A program made the position numbers and the translations under genes. This document shows positions 33,197 through 42,302 of a DNA stretch of 64,000 nt, in pieces. The notes below the pieces were generated by a model. That model worked only from the letters and a program-made list of their open reading frames with translations, was not told the DNA's origin and did not search any database. Origin of the DNA: Dehalococcoidia bacterium UBA1141 (GTDB lineage: Bacteria; Chloroflexota; Dehalococcoidia; Lucifugimonadales; UBA3495); NCBI GenBank assembly GCA_002311385.1, contig DCAE01000141.1, positions 1 to 64,000 of the forward strand. Reading direction: 5' to 3'. Numbering within the stretch: the first letter of the stretch is position 1; every line of letters begins with the position of its first letter.

Positions 33197-34504
33197 TCAC
33201 ACCACGTCAACGTGCATCATGTCCTGATAGCTCTCCCGCCTGCGGATCAACCGGCTTTGGCCGTTGTTTACCAAAACCATTGGCGGTCTTGGGTTCAGAT
33301 TATAGTTGCTGGCCATCGACGGGCAATATGCACCAGTCGCCGGGATGGCGATGAGATCTCCCGAGGCCAGTTCCGGCAACATAACGTCCGAAGCCAGCAG
33401 GTCGCCGGACTCGCAGTATTTCCCGGCAATGGTTACTTTCTCAGCTTCGGGTTCGTTAATCCTGTTGGCGACTACCACCTCGTAGGTTGCCTGGTACAGG
33501 GCCGGGCGAATGTTATCACCCATGCCGCCGTCAACGCTCACGTATTTGCGCACACCGGGGATTTCTTTTATCGCTCCCACGCGGTACAAGGCGACACCAG
33601 CGGGACCAATGATTGACCGGCCCGGCTCTATAATCAACCGGGGAGTGGTCATGCCTAATTCATCGCAGGTGGCCTTCATGGTCGCAGTGATTGTTTCGGC
33701 GTATGCTGCGATTTCCGGGGGCTCTTGGTCTCTGGTGTATGAAATAGCAAATCCGCCTCCAGGGCTGAAATCCTGAAGGTTTAAGCCTTCCTCCCGAAAT
33801 TGGGCGGCGAAACGCAGAACGAATTCGGTGGCTAAGGCGTAGGGTTCGAGTTCAAAAATGGGAGAACCCAAGTGGAAATGGAGTCCCCGCAGGTTCAGGT
33901 TGCTGGCAGCCAATGCCTGGCGCACTGCGTCCGCCGCATGACCGGTCTGAATCGAGAATCCGAACTTGGAATCCAAAATCCCGGTTGTAGTGTAGACATG
34001 GGTGTGTGGGTCCACCCCCGGCGAGACCCGGATGAGGACATCCTGCGTTATCCCGGCGGCGTCGGCGATGCTGTTTAGCAGGTTTAACTCATGGAAGCTG
34101 TCCACCACCACGTAGCCAATACCGTGCTCCACAGCCTCGGAAAGCTCCTCGGGCGTCTTGTTGTTGCCATGAAAGTAGACATTTTCCAAGGGAAAATCGA
34201 CGCTACGTGCGATGGCAAGCTCACCGCCGGACACCACGTCCAGACCCAGACCTTCCTCTTGGAAAATTCGGGCCAATGCGGGGTTAATATAGGCCTTGGA
34301 GGCATAGGCGACCTGGGTGGCCGGGTGGCGCTTTTGGAACTCGCTGACAAAGCTGCGGCACCGGGAACGGAGTGTTTGCTCGTCCAAGATGTAAACCGGC
34401 GTCCCAAACTCGGATGCCAGGTCCAGGGTATTGCAACCCCCAATGACCAATTGGCCCTCCGTGTTGACCTGGGCCGTGTCCGGAAAAACTGATTGAGGAA
34501 ACAA
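33197..34504 (-). CDS. lysA: Diaminopimelate decarboxylase
   Basis: 435 aa, TTG start at 34504 with CGGAG. The PLP lysine is in YASKAYINPA, the glycine-rich phosphate site is in SPGGGFAI, and EPGRSI and the cysteine of GKYCESGD lie in the C-terminal barrel. It catalyses meso-DAP to lysine, the last step of lysine synthesis. Genes of lysine synthesis are not otherwise in the window. Confidence 0.93.
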   Translation of the reverse strand: MFPQSVFPDTAQVNTEGQLVIGGCNTLDLASEFGTPVYILDEQTLRSRCRSFVSEFQKRHPATQVAYASKAYINPALARIFQEEGLGLDVVSGGELAIARSVDFPLENVYFHGNNKTPEELSEAVEHGIGYVVVDSFHELNLLNSIADAAGITQDVLIRVSPGVDPHTHVYTTTGILDSKFGFSIQTGHAADAVRQALAASNLNLRGLHFHLGSPIFELEPYALATEFVLRFAAQFREEGLNLQDFSPGGGFAISYTRDQEPPEIAAYAETITATMKATCDELGMTTPRLIIEPGRSIIGPAGVALYRVGAIKEIPGVRKYVSVDGGMGDNIRPALYQATYEVVVANRINEPEAEKVTIAGKYCESGDLLASDVMLPELASGDLIAIPATGAYCPSMASNYNLNPRPPMVLVNNGQSRLIRRRESYQDMMHVDVV

Positions 34505-34642
34505 TGCTTTACTCCGAGGTTTTTCCTGTATTTTCGACCGGTTTTAGCCGGTTTTAGATTGAGGATTAGGGAGATTTACACAGGACGGATACGTTTAATG
34601 CATCATAGGACGGGAGGCCAAAATCCGCAACCGTGGCATCCG

Positions 34643-34671
34643 TTGACTCACGCACGAGCCAAGTATATACT
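34643..34671 (+). promoter_or_regulatory. Sigma70-like promoter for the cox operon
   Basis: TTGACT (34643-34648), 17-nt spacer, TATACT (34666-34671), 93 nt upstream of the coxS ATG. No other TTGAC/TATA pair is seen in the 259-nt divergent gap with lysA. Confidence 0.55.
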
Positions 34672-34763
34672 CCGGTGCGTTCGAGCCTAGAAAATGACCG
34701 GGAATTTGGGGTTTCAAACCCGCAGCGCGACGCCTAATAAAATCCAGCTAAATCGGGGGTCAT

Positions 34764-35237
34764 ATGGCCAAAACTTCAATTCAAGTTACCGTCAATGGGA
34801 AACTCCGCCAAGCTGAAGTCGATTCACGGATGCTGCTGGTGCATTACATCCGGGAAGAATTGGAGTTGACCGGCACCAAGATTGGATGCGACACGAGCCA
34901 ATGCGGCGCTTGTGTGGTGTTGATGAACGGGTCTTCCATCAAGTCATGCACGGCATTCGCGGTGCAAGCCGATGGGGCTGAAATAACCACCATTGAAGGT
35001 CTGGCCACCGATGGCAACCTGCACCCGCTCCAAGAGGCCTTCTGGAACAATCATGGGCTTCAGTGCGGCTATTGCACTTCCGGAATGATTCTGGCCTCCG
35101 TCGAGTTATTGGAACGTAACCCACACCCAACGGCCGAAGAGGTCCGCAGTGGGTTGCAAGGCAACCTGTGCCGTTGCACCGGGTACCACAACATAGTGAA
35201 ATCAGTGCTGGCGGCAGCCGAGGCCAAGGGAGGGTAA
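34764..35237 (+). CDS. coxS: Aerobic-type CO dehydrogenase-like, [2Fe-2S] small subunit
   Basis: 157 aa, ATG 34764 with GGGGG. The plant-type cluster ligands are C42, C47, C50, C62 (GCDTSQCGAC), and the second cluster ligands are C101, C104, C136 and C138 (CGYC and CRCTG). It passes electrons from the molybdenum site to the FAD of the M subunit. First of three co-directional genes in the order S-L-M, which is the usual order of form II operons (form I is M-S-L). Confidence 0.92.
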   Translation: MAKTSIQVTVNGKLRQAEVDSRMLLVHYIREELELTGTKIGCDTSQCGACVVLMNGSSIKSCTAFAVQADGAEITTIEGLATDGNLHPLQEAFWNNHGLQCGYCTSGMILASVELLERNPHPTAEEVRSGLQGNLCRCTGYHNIVKSVLAAAEAKGG

Positions 35238-35240
35238 ATC

Positions 35241-37583
35241 ATGACATCTCGAATCTTTGGCTCAGGCATTCGCCGGAGGGAAGACCCCCGCCTGATTACC
35301 GGCCAGGCTTCATACACGGACGATATCAAACTGCCTCATATGGCCCATGTGGCCATTTTGCGCAGCCCACACGCCCATGCCCGAATCACAAATATAGACA
35401 CCAGTGCGGCGGCGGAGTCGCCGGGCGTGGTGGCGGTTTACACCGGCACCGATACCGATAGCGTGCTCAATCCGATCCCATGTGCCTGGATTGTCCCGGA
35501 CACTGATACGAAGGCTGTCGCCTACCCGGCAATGGCCTCGGAAATCGTGCGGTACGTGGGCGAGGCAGTTGCTGTAGTAGTGGCTGAAGACCGTTATCAA
35601 GCCGAGGATGCTCTGGAACTAATCACCGTTGATTACGAACCATTGCCGGTGGTGGTAAACCCCGAAGCCGCAATGCAGGCAGGGGCTCCTCAGCTTCACG
35701 ATGACGCTCCAAGCAACCAGGCTTTCCACTGGGTGGCTGCCGGAGGAGATACCGACGCTGCCTTCGAATCCGCCGAAGTGACGGTCAAGGACACCATAAT
35801 TCAGCAGAGGCTGATTCCCAATGCCATGGAGCCGCGGTCCGCAGTGGCCAGTTATATGTCGTCCATGGGCGAACTCACTCTCTGGAATACCACCCAGAAC
35901 CCCCATATCGCGCGCTTCGTTACCTCCATGGTGACCGGTCTCGGGGAACACAAGATACGGGTAATCGCCCCCGAAGTGGGTGGTGGGTTTGGCTCGAAGA
36001 TCCCGGTTTATCCTTGGGAGATGCTGGCCGTATTTTGCTCCATGCAGCTTGGCCGACCGGTCAAGTGGACCGAGACTCGAACTGAAAACTACGTAGCGTC
36101 GATACACGGCCGGGACCATGTTCAGCATGTGGAAATGGCGGCCAACCGGGACGGCACGATTACCGGACTACGTTCATTGGTGTACGCCGGGATGGGCGCC
36201 TATCTTTCCACCGCTGGACCCGGCGTGCCGACAATCCTCCACGGTCTGATTTATTCCGGTCCGTACGATATTCCCAACATCAAAGCGGATATTTACGGCG
36301 TGTTTACCAATACTACCCCCGTGGATGCCTACCGGGGAGCGGGACGGCCCGAAGCCACTTTCTTGCTTGAAAGGTTGGTCAATCTGCTGGCCGATGAACT
36401 GGGTATGGACCCGGTCGAACTGCGGCGAAAGAACCTCATTCCCAAGTTTGAAGACGGTCACGATGTAGCCTTGGGTATTACCTACGATAGCGGTGACTAT
36501 CTACTGCCCTTGGATAAAGCCTTGGACCACGTGAATTACCGGCAACTGCGAGAAGAACAGGCACGGCTGCGTGAACATAACCAGTACATGGGTATAGCCG
36601 TTTCTTGCTACTGCGAAATATGCGGCCTTGGCCCCTCCCAAGTGGCTGGCGCAGTGGGATTCGGCGGAGGTTTGTGGGAAAGCGCCATCGTTCGCTTTTA
36701 TGCCACCGGTAAGGTCAACGTCTTCATCGGCACCTCACCCCACGGCCAAGGAGAAGAGACGACCTTTGCTCAGATTTTATCGGATGAACTAGGCGTTCCG
36801 GTGGATGACATAGAGATTGTCCACGGCGACACCGACAATACACCCATGGGTTGGGGAACCTACGGCAGCCGCACCACGGTGGTGGGTGGCGCAGCCGTGG
36901 CCTTGGCCGCTCGAAAGATAAAAGACAAGGGCAAGGGCTTGGCCGCCCACCTGCTGGAAGCGGCCGAGGAAGATATAGATTACGAAGACGGCAAGTTCTT
37001 CGTCAGAGGCTCGCCCGATCAGAACAAGACCATCCAAGACATTGCGCTGATGGCCAACGTGGCATGGAATATGCCAGAGGGCATGGAGCCTGGCTTGGAA
37101 GCGTCGGCATTCTACGACCCGCCTAACTTTGTCTATCCATTCGGCACTCATGTGGCGGTGGTAATGGTGGACCCCGACAACGGGAACATCGAGTTGACCC
37201 GCTACGTTGCAGTGGACGACTGCGGCCCGCAAATCAACCCCATGATTGTGGAAGGTCAAGTGCACGGCGGCGTGGTACAAGGCGCTGGTCAGGCTCTGTG
37301 GGAAGGCGCCGTCTATGACGACACCGGCCAGCTGCTGACCGGCTCAATGATGGACTATGCGGTGCCCAGGGCTCACATGGTCCCGGATATCGAGGTGCTG
37401 TCCACAGTCACCCCGTCCCCCCACAACCCCTTGGGCATCAAGGGCATTGGAGAGACTGGGGCCATCGCCTCAACGGTAACAATCTACAATGCGGTTATGG
37501 ACGCTCTGAAACCTTTGGGTGTAACCAAGCTGGATATGCCGCTGACTCCGGAACGGATTTGGCTGGCTATTCATCAAGGTTAG
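35241..37583 (+). CDS. coxL: Form II CoxL-like molybdenum hydroxylase, large subunit
   Basis: 780 aa, ATG 35241 with GGGAGG, 3 nt after coxS. The active-site loop reads AYRGAGR (363-369), the form II signature, not AYRCSFR of true CO dehydrogenase, so no Cys-Cu-Mo centre is expected. The catalytic Glu is E738 in GIGETGAI. It binds the molybdopterin cytosine dinucleotide cofactor. Form II enzymes oxidise N-heterocycles, aldehydes or unknown compounds; CO oxidation is not supported. SAR202 genomes often carry several such genes. Confidence 0.92.
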   Translation: MTSRIFGSGIRRREDPRLITGQASYTDDIKLPHMAHVAILRSPHAHARITNIDTSAAAESPGVVAVYTGTDTDSVLNPIPCAWIVPDTDTKAVAYPAMASEIVRYVGEAVAVVVAEDRYQAEDALELITVDYEPLPVVVNPEAAMQAGAPQLHDDAPSNQAFHWVAAGGDTDAAFESAEVTVKDTIIQQRLIPNAMEPRSAVASYMSSMGELTLWNTTQNPHIARFVTSMVTGLGEHKIRVIAPEVGGGFGSKIPVYPWEMLAVFCSMQLGRPVKWTETRTENYVASIHGRDHVQHVEMAANRDGTITGLRSLVYAGMGAYLSTAGPGVPTILHGLIYSGPYDIPNIKADIYGVFTNTTPVDAYRGAGRPEATFLLERLVNLLADELGMDPVELRRKNLIPKFEDGHDVALGITYDSGDYLLPLDKALDHVNYRQLREEQARLREHNQYMGIAVSCYCEICGLGPSQVAGAVGFGGGLWESAIVRFYATGKVNVFIGTSPHGQGEETTFAQILSDELGVPVDDIEIVHGDTDNTPMGWGTYGSRTTVVGGAAVALAARKIKDKGKGLAAHLLEAAEEDIDYEDGKFFVRGSPDQNKTIQDIALMANVAWNMPEGMEPGLEASAFYDPPNFVYPFGTHVAVVMVDPDNGNIELTRYVAVDDCGPQINPMIVEGQVHGGVVQGAGQALWEGAVYDDTGQLLTGSMMDYAVPRAHMVPDIEVLSTVTPSPHNPLGIKGIGETGAIASTVTIYNAVMDALKPLGVTKLDMPLTPERIWLAIHQG

Positions 37584-37618
37584 GCCGAGAATCAGCAAGG
37601 AGTAAGAGGAAAGAAGCC

Positions 37619-38614
37619 ATGTTCGCTACAGATTTTGAATACCTAAAGGCCACATCCGTGGCCCAAGCAATACAACTACTGGGCACAAACCCGGAAGCAA
37701 GGCTGCTGGCTGGCGGCCACAGCTTGATTCCCTTGATGAAGCTTCGCCAAGTGCGGGCCCCGGCGGTGATAGACATCGGCGGCATCGACGAATTGCGTGG
37801 CATCAGCATAAACAACGGCACCATACACATTGGAGCTTTGACCACCCACCGGGAGATAGAGACATCTCCCGAGATTGCCCAAGCCTGCCACATCATGACC
37901 GAAGTGGCCGGTTCCATAGGCGACCCTCAGGTTAGAAACCGGGGCACCATCGGCGGCAACGTGGTCCATGCGGACCCGGCCTCCGACTGGCCTACAGTGT
38001 TGACCGCTCTGCGCGCCGAAATGGTGGTCCAAGGTCGACGGGGTGCGCGTAATGTGCCTGCCGCCGAGTTTTTCACTGGACTGCTGGAAACCAGCATAGC
38101 CTCCACCGAGATTCTGACGGGCATAGAGGTGCCAAGATTGAACCAGAACCAGCTTGCCGAGTATGCCAAGATGGCCCACCCGGCGACCCATTTCGCTGTC
38201 GTCGGTGGCGCAGTGGTTGTCACAGTGGAGGGCGGACGATGCACCGCCGCCAGTGTGGTTGTGGGGGGGCTGGTTCCCATGCCTTTGCGAGCCAGGTCGG
38301 TGGAAACCGCCTTGGTAGGCCAAGAACTGACTATGGAAAACATCACGGCAGCTGCGGAGAAAATCTCCATCGACTTGGGTTCCAACGTGTTTGGTGACAG
38401 CGTCTTCGCTTCGGCTGATTTCCGCCGCATGGTGGTGGGCGTTGAGGTTAAGCATGCGTTATTCCATGCCGTAGGGCTGGCGCACCACGACGATGGTGAT
38501 GGTCACGATGACCACGGTCACGACCACGACGATCACGGGCATGACCATGACGACCACGGGCATGATCATGACGATCACGGACACGACCATGGGGACCACG
38601 GTCATAATCATTAG
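37619..38614 (+). CDS. coxM: CoxM-like FAD subunit with His/Asp-rich C-terminal tail
   Basis: 331 aa from ATG 37619 with AGAGGAAAG; the frame extends 20 codons upstream without a better start. FAD-binding motifs are LLAGGHSLIP (pyrophosphate) and GDPQVRNRGTIGGNVVHADPA, quoted in part: TIGGN. After about residue 287 comes a tail of roughly 40 residues made almost only of His, Asp and Gly, with repeats of DDHGHDH, ending HGHNH. Such a tail is not part of the family fold and looks like a metal-binding segment. 35 nt after coxL. Confidence 0.9.
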   Translation: MFATDFEYLKATSVAQAIQLLGTNPEARLLAGGHSLIPLMKLRQVRAPAVIDIGGIDELRGISINNGTIHIGALTTHREIETSPEIAQACHIMTEVAGSIGDPQVRNRGTIGGNVVHADPASDWPTVLTALRAEMVVQGRRGARNVPAAEFFTGLLETSIASTEILTGIEVPRLNQNQLAEYAKMAHPATHFAVVGGAVVVTVEGGRCTAASVVVGGLVPMPLRARSVETALVGQELTMENITAAAEKISIDLGSNVFGDSVFASADFRRMVVGVEVKHALFHAVGLAHHDDGDGHDDHGHDHDDHGHDHDDHGHDHDDHGHDHGDHGHNH

Positions 38615-38673
38615 GAATAGTTTAATTTGGAAGCCCCAAAACAAGGGGGCCATTCACACGGGATTGCTATTAA

Positions 38674-39516
38674 TTGAAGATACTTCTAACGAACGATGAT
38701 GGTATAAAGGCGCCGGGTCTGTGGGCGGCGGTGGAAGGGCTCAGGAAGGTTGGAGAGGTGTTTGTGGTTGCTCCCGATAAAGAGCAGAGCGGAGTTGGCG
38801 CTTCCCTCACCCTGCATTCTTCTCTAACGGTTAAAAACGAACCCGTGCCGGACTCGATTAACAGTTCACCCGCCAGCGATTCTCCGGGCGGCAACCAGAA
38901 CGGGTTTCACCCGGTTACTGCCTATTCCGTTCAGGGCACGCCCGGCGACAGTTGTATTCTGGCGCTGGAGAATGTGGTCGGCGCAGTGGACTTGGTTGTT
39001 TCGGGCATCAACTCCGGGTCCAACGTGGGCTGGGATGTTATGGTGTCCGGCACCTTCGGAGCGGCCCTCCAGGGCCACCTCAGGGGCTACCCGACCATCG
39101 CTATATCGGTGGGAGCGGTTAATAACCCACAGTTTGCTGCTGCCAGCAAACTTTTAGAGATGATTGCTTTGCGGTTCCGGGACAACGCACCCGCTTCCAG
39201 CCTGTTTCTGAACGTCAACATCCCCAGCCAGCCAGCGGGCCGTATCGCCGGGCTAAAGGTGACCCAGTTGGGCGGCAGGTCTTATGGTGAGTCGGTTCGG
39301 GTGGAAGGCACCGGGGACGATAAGAAATACTGGATCTCCCGCAACCGCCCAATTTCGGGCACGCCGGTTGACGGCACCGATATCTGGGCTCTGAAGAACA
39401 ATTACATATCCATCACGCCCATGCAAATCAGCTTCGGACAGCAGCAACAAGCCGCAGACGTTGAGAAGCTAGTGGACGGAATTTCAGAGAAGCTGCTGAA
39501 GCCGTCCGGGGACTAA
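38674..39516 (+). CDS. surE: 5'/3'-nucleotidase SurE
   Basis: 280 aa. Start is TTG at 38674 (KILLTNDDGIKAPG follows with the DD metal site). Further motifs are VVAPDKEQSGVGAS, SGINSGSNVG and SGTFGAA. The metal ligands (D8, D9, S/N) are kept. SurE dephosphorylates nucleoside monophosphates. No strong SD; an insertion of about 15 residues (NSSPASDSPGGNQNG) interrupts the region near residue 65. It follows coxM by 59 nt but is probably separate. Confidence 0.9.
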   Translation: MKILLTNDDGIKAPGLWAAVEGLRKVGEVFVVAPDKEQSGVGASLTLHSSLTVKNEPVPDSINSSPASDSPGGNQNGFHPVTAYSVQGTPGDSCILALENVVGAVDLVVSGINSGSNVGWDVMVSGTFGAALQGHLRGYPTIAISVGAVNNPQFAAASKLLEMIALRFRDNAPASSLFLNVNIPSQPAGRIAGLKVTQLGGRSYGESVRVEGTGDDKKYWISRNRPISGTPVDGTDIWALKNNYISITPMQISFGQQQQAADVEKLVDGISEKLLKPSGD

Positions 39517-39586
39517 CGGCTCTCTTTAGAAATCACGGCTACGAAGTCCAATCCTCTTGATCCTGAAACTCGCTGGCCAGCCAGAA

Positions 39587-39613
39587 CCGTTCGTGGTGAG
39601 CTTGTCGAACCAT
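39587..39613. repeat. Dispersed repeat C, single copy (TTCGTGGTGAGCTTGTCGAACC)
   Basis: The sequence CCGTTCGTGGTGAGC plus TTGTCGAACCAT is the same element, in opposite orientation, as that at 48876 and 49158. It lies between surE and the M20 gene in a 135-nt gap. Function unknown; such palindrome-derived elements are common between genes. Confidence 0.75.
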
Positions 39614-39651
39614 ACCGTTTTGGCTGCTTGAATGGATTGCTCCCCGGCGGA

Positions 39652-40782
39652 TTAGGTTCCCATCAGCAGAGAGGCCAGCAGCCCCACTCGCCTGGGCAAT
39701 TCTGCGGCGATGATGTGCTCATGCACGGCGTGAGGACCTTCTCCCACTCCCCCCAGCCCGTCCAATACCGCCACACCCATTGCTGACGCAAATTGAGCAT
39801 CCGAGCCGCCGCCCACGTGGGCCTCGCCCAATTCTTTGCGCAGTGGTTCTGAAATGTTGCGAGCCGATTCCAGCAAGCGGGCAGTGGCTGGGGTTTTCTC
39901 CATGGGCAGCCGGTTCATGCCGCCGGTAATCTCCACCACCGCTCCCGGCAGCGAAGGTTTGAGAGCAAGGATTTCCTCAGTCACCCGGTCAGCCTCCGAC
40001 ATGGTGGCGACCCGCAGGTCCACCAAACCTTCGGCAAAAGGCGCAATCTGATTCCTTACCGAACCACCGCTCATAACGCCGACGTTTACCGTGGTCCCGA
40101 TTTCCAGGTCGGTGAAAGAGTGGAGGCGGATTATCTGGTGAGCCAGTTCTTCCACGGCGCTGATGCCTTTCTCAGGCTCGTTTCCGGCATGAGCCGCCCG
40201 GCAGGTCACCTTTAACTGGGACATTCCCACGCCCTTGCGTCCGATTTTTAAGGCTCCGCCGCTGCCAGCAGCTGGCTCTAAAACAAAAACGTGGGCGCTC
40301 TTCCTGGCCTCCTCTTCGATGAGGGCCCGAGACGTTGTGCTGCCTACCTCTTCATCGGAGTTGAACACCATCTTCACCCGGCGTTGAGGAGCCAATCCAA
40401 GGGTCTTCAGGGCATCCAGGGCGTGAAGAAGGATGGCTATTCCTGCCTTCATGTCCAAGATTCCCGGCCCGGAGACCAAGCCGTCTTGCATACGAAAGGG
40501 CATTTCCTGCAGGGTGTCGGTGGCCCAAACCGTGTCCATGTGGCAGAGGATTAGTATCTGCTCGTCGCCTTCGCCTCATTCTGCTAACAGGTGATTTCCA
40601 GCCTCGGTCTGAGAGATAACCTCTACCGATGCGCGCAAAGTCTCCAACCGTTCCTTGATGTAGAAGCTCAATTTATCGACGGAAGGTTTGTCTGCGGTGA
40701 ACGACTCCATCTCCACCATGGTGCGCAGCGTTTCCATAGTGTCGTCGGCATGAGCGAGGGCGTAGTCGAGAAGTTCTTTCAT
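39652..40782 (-). pseudogene. M20 family metallopeptidase (CPG2-like), interrupted by in-frame TGA
   Basis: Reading from ATG 40782 (SD GGAG) a 376-codon frame is broken by TGA at 40578-40576 (codon 69), after GNHLLAE; twelve codons later CHMDTVW, with the zinc-binding His and Asp, resumes in the same phase. Later motifs are NSDEEVGS (catalytic Glu), a dimerisation domain, and GGGSDAQF and EHI at the C terminus. Homologues commonly have Trp at the TGA position (RWG), so a TGG to TGA nonsense mutation or base-call error is the likely cause. It is not a redox site, so Sec is unlikely. Confidence 0.8.
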
Positions 40783-40922
40783 GTTGTGTCTCCGGAATGA
40801 GGATTGGGTTGCGGGATTTAAGCCAGAGCCATATTGCCGCATCGGCGACGGCAAGAGGCACCGCACACGACATAAAGCGAGGCGGCGCTTATGATCAATT
40901 GGGGCCGATTTAATGGAGCAAG

Positions 40923-41588
40923 CTAGTCCGCAGCGGGCGCTGGTTGCGGAGAAAGAGCGTCGGTCACACCGATCATGCTGTCCCGGGTTACCAAGTTCGC
41001 CAACTCCTCTTCGCTGAAGCCTTCGGTCCCGGCTGGCCGTCTGGGCAAAACCAAAAAGCGCGTGTCGGGTCCCGTGCTATCCATCACACGCACTTCTATG
41101 TCGTTTCCAAGGTTAAGACCGAACTCCTTCATGACTCCCCTGGGGTCGACCACTGCCCGGGAACGATAAGCGAGGCTTTTGAACCAGTCCGGAGGCGTCC
41201 CTAATAGAGCTCTTGGATAGCAAGAGCAAAGCGTGCAGACAACCATGTGATGTACTATGTCAGTGTTCTCGACTACAGTCACTTTAGGAGTGTTCTCAGG
41301 GAGCGTGTATCCCAACTCCAGCAATGCAGGCACAGCGTCGGCCAGGAGACGGGCTTTGAATTCCGCATCTGACCAAGCGTGGGCTACTACGCGGGCACCG
41401 TCAGTTGGGGACCTCCGCCGCATTGTGTCCACCATCCTCTGGATTTCCTCAGCGGTGCACATTCCTTTTTCAATTATTAGGGATTCCATGGCTTGAGCCC
41501 GTTGAGCATAGTAGCTGAGCTCCACGTCTTCTTCGATACCGGTATGAGCATGGTCATGGTCTCCGTGGTCTGTGCTTAGGGCGCTCAT
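40923..41588 (-). CDS. Nitrile hydratase / thiocyanate hydrolase, metal-binding subunit (alpha/gamma), cobalt type
   Basis: 221 aa, ATG 41588 with TAGGAG, 9 nt after the preceding gene. The metal claw is VCTLCSC (117-123), C118, C121 and C123; the Thr is typical of cobalt enzymes, as against Ser in iron ones. YPRALLGTPPDW and RVMDSTGPDTRFLVLPRRP follow, as in the alpha subunit family. A His-rich N terminus (DHGDHDHAH) is unusual. The two small genes upstream are the halves of the beta subunit, so the whole is a three-gene hydratase as in thiocyanate hydrolase or toyocamycin nitrile hydratase. Confidence 0.9.
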   Translation of the reverse strand: MSALSTDHGDHDHAHTGIEEDVELSYYAQRAQAMESLIIEKGMCTAEEIQRMVDTMRRRSPTDGARVVAHAWSDAEFKARLLADAVPALLELGYTLPENTPKVTVVENTDIVHHMVVCTLCSCYPRALLGTPPDWFKSLAYRSRAVVDPRGVMKEFGLNLGNDIEVRVMDSTGPDTRFLVLPRRPAGTEGFSEEELANLVTRDSMIGVTDALSPQPAPAAD

Positions 41589-41597
41589 GTATTTCTC

Positions 41598-41903
41598 CTA
41601 GGCGATTTCTGGCTCAAGCCAATTTTCGAATACTTCAATTTGAAGGGTATCTCGGTCAGGCCCTTGATAGTTCTCCCACAAATGATTCTGATCGAATTCC
41701 ACTAGGTAAAGGGGCTGCATGGGGAGACCGTCTCCGCCGTGTCCCAAGGATTCGGGATTTCGATAACTCCCGAACAACGCTACGACCACGCCGGTTTTGC
41801 TCTGGATATATTCTGGAGTTCGGAAGTGCGTCGGCGGTGTGCCAACACGCACCTTTACTCGCTGTCCTTTGCCGAACCTGGCGGGCGTGGATGCCGTCGC
41901 CAT
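41598..41903 (-). CDS. Nitrile hydratase beta subunit, C-terminal half (stand-alone)
   Basis: 101 aa, ATG 41903 sharing its first base with the stop of the gene before it (TAATG). It matches the SH3-like C-terminal domain of NHase beta: RFGKGQRVKVRV, THFRTPEYIQSKTG and LYLVEFDQNHLWEN. In normal NHase this is fused to the N-terminal half; here it is separate, as in thiocyanate hydrolase. Confidence 0.88.
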   Translation of the reverse strand: MATASTPARFGKGQRVKVRVGTPPTHFRTPEYIQSKTGVVVALFGSYRNPESLGHGGDGLPMQPLYLVEFDQNHLWENYQGPDRDTLQIEVFENWLEPEIA

Positions 41904-42205
41904 TATCCGCTCCTTTGAGACAGTTGTACCATTCTTCGGTCGATCTCATCAGAGTCCAGAATGCCTTTCTCCAGCATTAGGATCTCTAATGCTGCTGTCC
42001 ACTTCTCGTAGTAGCCCAGTGACTCGTACTTCTCCAGTTCCAAACTTTCGATGGCGCGGCGCATCTCGTCGGTGGTCCGAACTCCCTTTTCTCCCAAAAC
42101 CATGTGGAGAGCGTCTACACGCACTTCCCAGTCCGACAAGACATGCTCGCTCTGGTCTATAGGGTCTTCGTTGGGCCAGCCGCCCCGGTCATGGACTTTT
42201 GGCAT
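41903..42205 (-). CDS. Nitrile hydratase beta subunit, N-terminal half (stand-alone)
   Basis: 100 aa, ATG 42205 with GGAGGA. The sequence VHDRGGW, SDWEVRVDAL and YYEKWTAALEILMLEKG matches the helical N-terminal half of NHase beta, including the Trp-Glu-x-Arg-Val motif whose Arg contacts the oxidised cysteines of the metal claw. It overlaps the C-terminal half gene by one base. The first gene of the three-gene set. No P47K or p14K activator is seen in the window. Confidence 0.88.
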   Translation of the reverse strand: MPKVHDRGGWPNEDPIDQSEHVLSDWEVRVDALHMVLGEKGVRTTDEMRRAIESLELEKYESLGYYEKWTAALEILMLEKGILDSDEIDRRMVQLSQRSG

Positions 42206-42302
42206 GATTCCTCCATAAAACCACCCTGTTTGGGCTACTTGGGCGCATAGGCGATTTTGTGCCCACCATCATAAATCGTGGTAGTCGGCCTGGCAAGCGG
42301 CT

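Noticed and set aside
35241..37583. True carbon monoxide dehydrogenase (form I)
   Set aside because: The loop is AYRGAGR, not AYRCSFR, and the gene order is S-L-M. This is form II, with no support for CO oxidation.
37676..38455. 259-codon minus-strand open frame across coxM
   Set aside because: Shadow of the FAD subunit; His/Gly-rich random-looking translation and no SD.
40576..40578. TGA of the M20 gene as selenocysteine
   Set aside because: Not near an active-site thiol position; homologues have Trp here. A TGG to TGA change is simpler.
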